From Camillea tinctor (lineage: Eukaryota; Ascomycota; Sordariomycetes; Xylariales; Xylariaceae), in contig MU394108.1 in the NCBI GenBank assembly GCA_022578605.1, forward strand, positions 186,001-250,000: a DNA stretch of 64,000 nt. The letters are read 5' to 3'. The notes under the pieces are model-generated. The model worked only from the letters and a program-made list of their open reading frames with translations, did no database searches and had not been told where the DNA came from. The position numbers were made by a program, and so were the translations under genes. Positions within the stretch are counted from its first letter, which is position 1, and each line of letters begins with the position of its first letter. This document shows positions 58,997 through 64,000 of the stretch, piece by piece.

Positions 58997-61426
58997 TTAT
59001 AGAGCTTTCCCGACACTCCCCTGACTCCCTCCGCTCCTCGTTCTCGTGATATTGTTATTACCACCGCTAGTGCTTGCGCTTGCACGATTCCACGCCCTGG
59101 ACCCCGACGACCCAGGCCCTACATCTGGGCCCGGATCGCTCCAGTCATCACCTATACTGCTGACCCCGCTCGAGTACCTCGACGAGTAGCTCTCAGCGCG
59201 TACATGCGTGCGACCGGGGGTTTGTGGCCCAGGTCCGGACATAGATGGGTCCTCAACGAACCCACGACTACCCCTGCGGCTCCTCTTGCTCGCTCCGCTC
59301 GCATTCCGCGAGACGATGACGGCTGCCGTGCCGGCTGCTCCAACCCGCAATAGCTCCGGCCTGTCGAGGTCGAATGGATCCGAGCGGAACTTATTACGCC
59401 GTGTCTCGAACGACTCGACGCTTGCGCCTGACTCACGGTAGTATATAGCCCCGCTGCTACGGTTCGATGTCACCGAGACACGAGGCGGCCCGCGGCTACC
59501 TGCACCACCTGCTGCGCTGACGCTGTGGCCACGCGAATGCCGGATGTTCTGAACATAGGTAGTCGGGCCGTTGGACATCCTCGCAGCTGCTGCAGTAGGT
59601 CCCGCGATAGCATTAGCGTCAGAGAAAGGATTGTTGGCGCCCGAGGTCACCAAGGGTGCTACTCTAGCTGAATTGCGCGGTATAGCGTTAGAGTCGGAAA
59701 AGGGGTCGATGTCGTCGAAGCTCAGGCCTAGGCCACCAAGAAAGTGCTCATTGCCCACTGAAACCGAACGCCGCCGGCTGGGATCATTGTTCGCACCACT
59801 CGGGCCCCCTTCCTGAGTAGCTCTATCTTGGCTCAAAAGGGTGAGGAAGTCGGGCTGCGATCCGATCCTGGTTGACTTGCCCTCTTTCATGCTACGCGTC
59901 ACTGCGAATGGGTCGTTATCGTTCCGGTTGCTCTTCGGTTCGCTCTTCAGCCGCCAATTCATATTGGCATCCTCCGTGAGCCGGCCCCACCAGTCCACGA
60001 AGCGGTCCTTAGTTGTGGGAGGAGCATCATTGGGGGTTTCGTTCCTCGAAGCAGATCGACTTTCCGGAGTGTCCAGGGGGCCAAACTGCGAGTTACCTCG
60101 GTTGAGGTTGACGCTGGGACTCGGGCTACGGTCTACAAATCCGTTGACCCGCCCGCGTAAACGCTGGTAGTTGTAGCTCACCATCGCTCTCAGCTTCTGG
60201 GGAAGGGGGGTCGGTCCTAGAGATGTCCGGCTGATTATGTACTGGTCGTCTCTCTCTTTGCTGCCATAGGGGAGATCAACAGTGAGTGGCGTCAATAGAG
60301 AGCTCCTTCGGTTTTTCTTCGCTCGCTTCCGCCAGAACCATATCAAGAATGCTATCAGTGAGATAGCCACTATACCCCCAACCACACCACTAGCTATGGC
60401 GACTGTCGTTTCGTTGCTGATCCCCATACCCGTAGCTGCCTTCTGACTCGAGTCTGGCAACCCTGCCCCTGTGGCCTGCGACTCAAGAGGCGTGCCATTG
60501 CTTGTCGTTGCTGTCGTTGCCTCGGCCGCTGTCGCTGTTGTTGCAGCGGCACCTGCTTCGGTGCCTTCCCTTGATTGGGTTGATGCGCCTGATTGTGCGT
60601 CCGACGTTAGCGTCGATGCTACTATGTTATCAGTCTGCGTAGCCGTTGCAAGCACTCCTGTTGTTTCTGATATAGTTTCTGAATCTGAGGGAAGTGAGGT
60701 GGGTAATGAAGTTTCTGCGGATTGGAGAGCACCATCTATGGTAGGAGAAGGAGAAGTGGGATTGGAAGTAGAAGTGGACGTGTCTATGGCTGTGTCTGTA
60801 GGTGTATCTGCAGGTGTATCGGCAGATGTATCTACAGGTATGTTTGCAGTGTCTATGGATGGGGATATGTCAGATGTGGTTGTAGGTATAGATGTAGACG
60901 TAGGTGTAGGTACTGATGCTGCGGGAGTAGATGTGGTGGAAGGGGAGGGAGAGGGAGAAGGAGATGGGGTCTCAGGCACAGGAAAGGGAGCATTGATAAT
61001 CGCTGGATTTTGGAATGCTTGCGAGGGAGAGGCTACGCTTGACACAACATTCTGAAGAGAAGTGGAGCTCGTCGTACTAGTTGTAGTCTCTTGAGTGACT
61101 GAACTGGTAGCTTCGCTTAAGGCTGGATTAGCCACAGGCGGCGGCGGCGATGATGGTAACGCGGGAGCTACATTCGTAGGCGCCACCGATGCCGCCGCCG
61201 ATGTCGATAGTTCTATCGATGTCGACGTCGAAGTCGAACTAGAACTTGAACTTGAACTCGATATCGAAATAGAGGTAGAAGTAGATGTTGAACTTGACGA
61301 TATAGACGCTGAAGTCGCCGCTACTGATGCAGACGTCGTCGATTGCCCGCCAACCACGTTGTTCGCCCTCGGCACTGCCGTACATTTCTTGCCATTGATA
61401 GTCGTAGTCGAAAAGGTGTCCGCCAT
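58997..61426 (-). CDS. Ser/Thr-rich single-span membrane protein, possibly a cell-surface sensor
   Basis: I do not recognise a named family. One exon encodes 809 residues. Residues 1-330 are extremely Ser/Thr/Ala-rich, with runs such as SSSTSTSTSISIS and DTPADTPTDTAIDTST, typical of an O-mannosylated stalk. One membrane helix lies at about 341-364 (GVVGGIVAISLIAFLIWFW), followed by a basic stop-transfer RKRAKKNRR. About 440 residues form a Ser/Arg/Asn-rich cytosolic tail with conserved-looking pieces (KDRFVDWWGRLTEDANMNWRLKSE; LGGLGLSFDDIDPFSD). The layout resembles Mid2/Wsc-type wall-stress sensors. Against that, there is no N-terminal signal peptide; the protein begins MADTFSTTTINGKKCTAVPR. 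It may insert by its internal helix. The start is the only upstream ATG in good context and the frame is continuous. Confidence 0.8.
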   Translation of the reverse strand: MADTFSTTTINGKKCTAVPRANNVVGGQSTTSASVAATSASISSSSTSTSTSISISSSSSSSSSTSTSTSIELSTSAAASVAPTNVAPALPSSPPPPVANPALSEATSSVTQETTTSTTSSTSLQNVVSSVASPSQAFQNPAIINAPFPVPETPSPSPSPSPSTTSTPAASVPTPTSTSIPTTTSDISPSIDTANIPVDTSADTPADTPTDTAIDTSTSTSNPTSPSPTIDGALQSAETSLPTSLPSDSETISETTGVLATATQTDNIVASTLTSDAQSGASTQSREGTEAGAAATTATAAEATTATTSNGTPLESQATGAGLPDSSQKAATGMGISNETTVAIASGVVGGIVAISLIAFLIWFWRKRAKKNRRSSLLTPLTVDLPYGSKERDDQYIISRTSLGPTPLPQKLRAMVSYNYQRLRGRVNGFVDRSPSPSVNLNRGNSQFGPLDTPESRSASRNETPNDAPPTTKDRFVDWWGRLTEDANMNWRLKSEPKSNRNDNDPFAVTRSMKEGKSTRIGSQPDFLTLLSQDRATQEGGPSGANNDPSRRRSVSVGNEHFLGGLGLSFDDIDPFSDSNAIPRNSARVAPLVTSGANNPFSDANAIAGPTAAAARMSNGPTTYVQNIRHSRGHSVSAAGGAGSRGPPRVSVTSNRSSGAIYYRESGASVESFETRRNKFRSDPFDLDRPELLRVGAAGTAAVIVSRNASGASKRSRRGSRGFVEDPSMSGPGPQTPGRTHVRAESYSSRYSSGVSSIGDDWSDPGPDVGPGSSGSRAWNRASASTSGGNNNITRTRSGGSQGSVGKAL

Positions 61427-64000
61427 CGTTACGAACTATCGATCTCAGTGGCAGCGAAGTGAAAAAAAGAAAAAAGGGAGCCGACGCGGTCGGCTCGGGC
61501 AAACAATATACAAGAAAGAATAGTAAAAATCAAAGAAAAGAAATGAAGGGCCGTTTCGGCCAGGCCACGATCACGAAAAGATCATGAACTGAAGATGTAG
61601 GTGTATGTGTGTGTGTGAAGATATGATAAGAAGGGAAGGTTTTCTTCCTTTTCCCTCCCCCTTTCGAAAAAATGGAGAATGGGAATAGGGCACAAATGTA
61701 CGAGACAGGTGTAAAGTGATGAGAATGAGTGAGAAAGGAAGGTCAAGGTAGTCAGTCCGGGGAAGTGAAGGAGATCTGAGAATGTGTGGTGACAGTAGGT
61801 CAGGGATCAGACCACCATAACTCACCCGTCTGCCCCCATCCGTCCATCTATGGTCAAGCATTCCGACTGTCTACTACGTAGTAGAGGCGATCGCGAGGTG
61901 CGGTCTTCTATCCGGCACGAGTGTAGAGGCTCGCACGAGCAGAGCGTGTCTACTTGATGTCGCAGCAGGGACAGGCACCCCTGGCGGCCGTGTTTAAGAT
62001 GGTATCGAACAAGGGGACGGGATTGGCTGCAAGCATATGGGTTGTCCAATTGTAGTTTAAAGGACAGAGAGGTGTATGGGGCGACGCCCCTGTCCTGCGA
62101 CAGATCTGAGGCAGCTCTCCCCCCTTGCGAGCCCCTCAGCCGCATTCCACCCCTTCGGCAACGGTGACAGGTCCATAATGGTCGACTGATGTCCAGCACC
62201 GGCTAATAAATATCTTGTCGATCTTCCATCATTGAGGAGCGACGATGTTGAGGGAGCTCATCTTGTGAAGACGGCACGCGCAGAATGCATTGTGGACCTG
62301 ATCAATCTGGAAACATAATGATGGGTGATGGTATAAGTTGAGTCGATGGAATCGTTGGTTGTTTCGTTCGTTCCATTTACGTAGCCACCCAATACCAATA
62401 CCCATACCCATACCAACACTCAATTCCAATTACTTTGAGCCCCCATACCTTGGCTCTGTTTGACTAGTAAACCACAATCCGGACACCATCGCAGCCAAGA
62501 CAATTAATACCTGACTCGACATCCATGTGGCCTAGGTGATACTACGTATGTAGGCGACTAAAGATAGCGTCAGACAGTACCGTTTATAGTCCCAGAGTAG
62601 TCTAGATCCAAGTCAGTGTTCAGTTCGGTTAGCAATTCGACAAGATATCGTCAATAGTCCGAGATACCATGTCTTTTTCTTCTCTTCTTCCCGCTTCTTC
62701 TTCCTTGGAGGTCCGTGTTGAGAGAAACTTTCACATGGGTTTATTGAAGTGTCGCAAGTTAATAGAAGAAGATACATTCTCTTTTTTTCTTTCTTTCTTT
62801 TCTTTTTTGGTGCTTGGGATGCATGACCTGATAGGCCGGGATATGACGAGACCCGTATATGGTAACATTTATAAGTGCTATGATAAGTACTATGCGCTGG
62901 ATTGATTAATTGATGACATACATACTCCGTACATACGTATGTACATACGTACATAGGGAGGTTACTTGCATACTTACCTTTCAACTAACCTACCTACCTC
63001 CCTACTCATCATTTTTCAAATTTCTAGACTTGGATAAGACAAAGTCTCATAATCTCGTGTTCGATACTACCCTCTTTTTTAGTGTACTCTCCTCTCGCTC
63101 TCACTCTCGCTTGCTCTGCCGGGCGTGTAAGCGAAATAAAACACCCCTGTTTCGATAATGAAAGAGTCAAGACCCGGTATACCAGGTATACCAGATATTC
63201 ACCGGGGGTGTTCTCGGGTCTTGAGGTTTTCCGATCTCAAAAGACAAAAGGGGATTTGCCGCTGTAGCCGGTGATTTATCCCATGTCTCGACGGGTCAGA
63301 TCTACGGTGCATCAAACACGCCTGGTTAACGTTGTTTTAGCGGGTTTTCGGACCTAACTTTCTTTGCTGCGACATGGTAACATGCGAAACAATGTTTTTA
63401 GGATCTCTGGAATCTTCTCCTATTGGAAGATCTAGTTTCTGGGTTTCTGATAGTGTCCTCTTTTGGGGGAGGGGGAGGGATATATATATTTGTAGGTAGG
63501 ATAGGCAGTTTGTATCCTAACCTACCCTGGGCAAGAAATCATACGTCTTCTTCCTCCCCCTGTCTCCCTTCTTCTTCTCCTCTTCTGTATTATAATTGAA
63601 GGAAAAGCAAAGAAGGGGATGCGAAGGAGAAGAGAGAAGAGGGGTGGAAGGCTGTTGGTAAGCTGGGTTTCCAATCCAATGGCTCGAAGTTGTTCAGCAT
63701 TACCGAGATGTTTATGGAATACCTCATTAATCCGCATATAACCTTGTTGAATGCATGTACCTACCTTATGTAGCTAGCAGTGTACATACCTAATGCAGTA
63801 ACTTGGATTAGTATATCTCATGCAATTCGCAATGTGAGTCGTCATCTTGTAATCTGCTCCGGGTCTATGAACTGCAAGTGCAAGGGGGTGGATTGAGGAG
63901 GGATGGAAGAGGGGATGAGGGGATGAGGGGATTCGAAAGGAAGAGATAGGTCAATGCAAGTTGAAGTGATAGAGAGAATGTGTGAGAGAGAAGTTTAGAG
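61427..64000. other. Right-end region upstream of the membrane-protein gene
   Basis: No confident gene is seen in these 2.6 kb. The first few hundred bases are the promoter and leader of the membrane-protein gene. 61880-62200 is GC-richer and coding-like on both strands, with two adjoining small hairpins at 62078-62103. A weak two-exon small-protein candidate lies on the minus strand at 62258-62522. A 16-bp palindrome sits at 62929-62944, TAGGTAGG hexamers near 62985 and 63495, and GGGATGAG repeats near 63910-63930. Confidence 0.45.

Noticed and set aside
60471..61055. 194-codon plus-strand Val/Ser-rich frame
   Set aside because: It is antisense to the Ser/Thr-rich stalk of the membrane protein; repeats keep both strands open.
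63522..63737. 71-codon minus-strand frame starting MRINEVFHKH
   Set aside because: It has a true ATG, but the second half is Arg-rich low-complexity and no family or splice partner is visible.

Overview
This 64 kb window is nuclear DNA from a filamentous ascomycete (Pezizomycotina), most likely a Sordariomycete. The evidence is short introns of about 50-160 nt with GTRNGY donors and CTNAC-like branch points, GC-rich exons in AT-rich spacers, and a Fus3/Kss1-type MAP kinase of exactly 355 residues that matches the Pmk1/MAK-2 group. There are no operons, no rRNA or tRNA genes, no CRISPR array and no intact transposon. I reconstructed fourteen protein genes by joining exons. Most splice choices are fixed by reading frame and family motifs, but none has RNA support.

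Layout. 0.4-11.5 kb is a housekeeping block: pyruvate decarboxylase (-), Erv1 sulfhydryl oxidase (-), uroporphyrinogen-III synthase (+), a TLDc/Oxr1 protein (+) and the Pmk1-type MAP kinase (-). A 5.9 kb gene-poor stretch follows. 17.4-22.6 kb holds the COPII coat subunit Sec24 (-) and a small single-span membrane protein (+). 22.6-29.3 kb is gene-poor. 29.3-47.4 kb is dense: a Zn2Cys6 regulator (+), the pore-membrane nucleoporin Pom152 (-), a UCH37/Uch2-type deubiquitinase (+), phosphatidylserine synthase Cho1 (-) and a metzincin-like metallopeptidase with a jacalin-like tail (-). 47.4-54.6 kb is gene-poor. 54.6-61.4 kb carries a Whi5/Nrm1-type G1/S repressor (+), a 10-N assembly gap set in extreme G and C homopolymers, and a Ser/Thr-rich single-span membrane protein (-). 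The last 2.5 kb has no confident gene.

The genes belong to unrelated core processes: fermentation and haem metabolism, mitochondrial protein oxidation, stress resistance, MAPK signalling, ER export, nuclear pores, lipid synthesis and cell cycle. I see no biosynthetic cluster, defence island or mobile cargo. The most unusual signal is a 108-codon open frame directly after, and in frame with, the MAP kinase stop codon. It contains no methionine, so it could be translated only by stop readthrough or an alternative transcript. Other points worth checking are splice sites where the proximal choice creates an immediate stop (UCH2, the Zn2Cys6 gene), a Sec24 stop embedded in a perfect 5' splice site, an odd HEM4 donor, and a TAGGTAGG-type motif scattered through the non-coding DNA.
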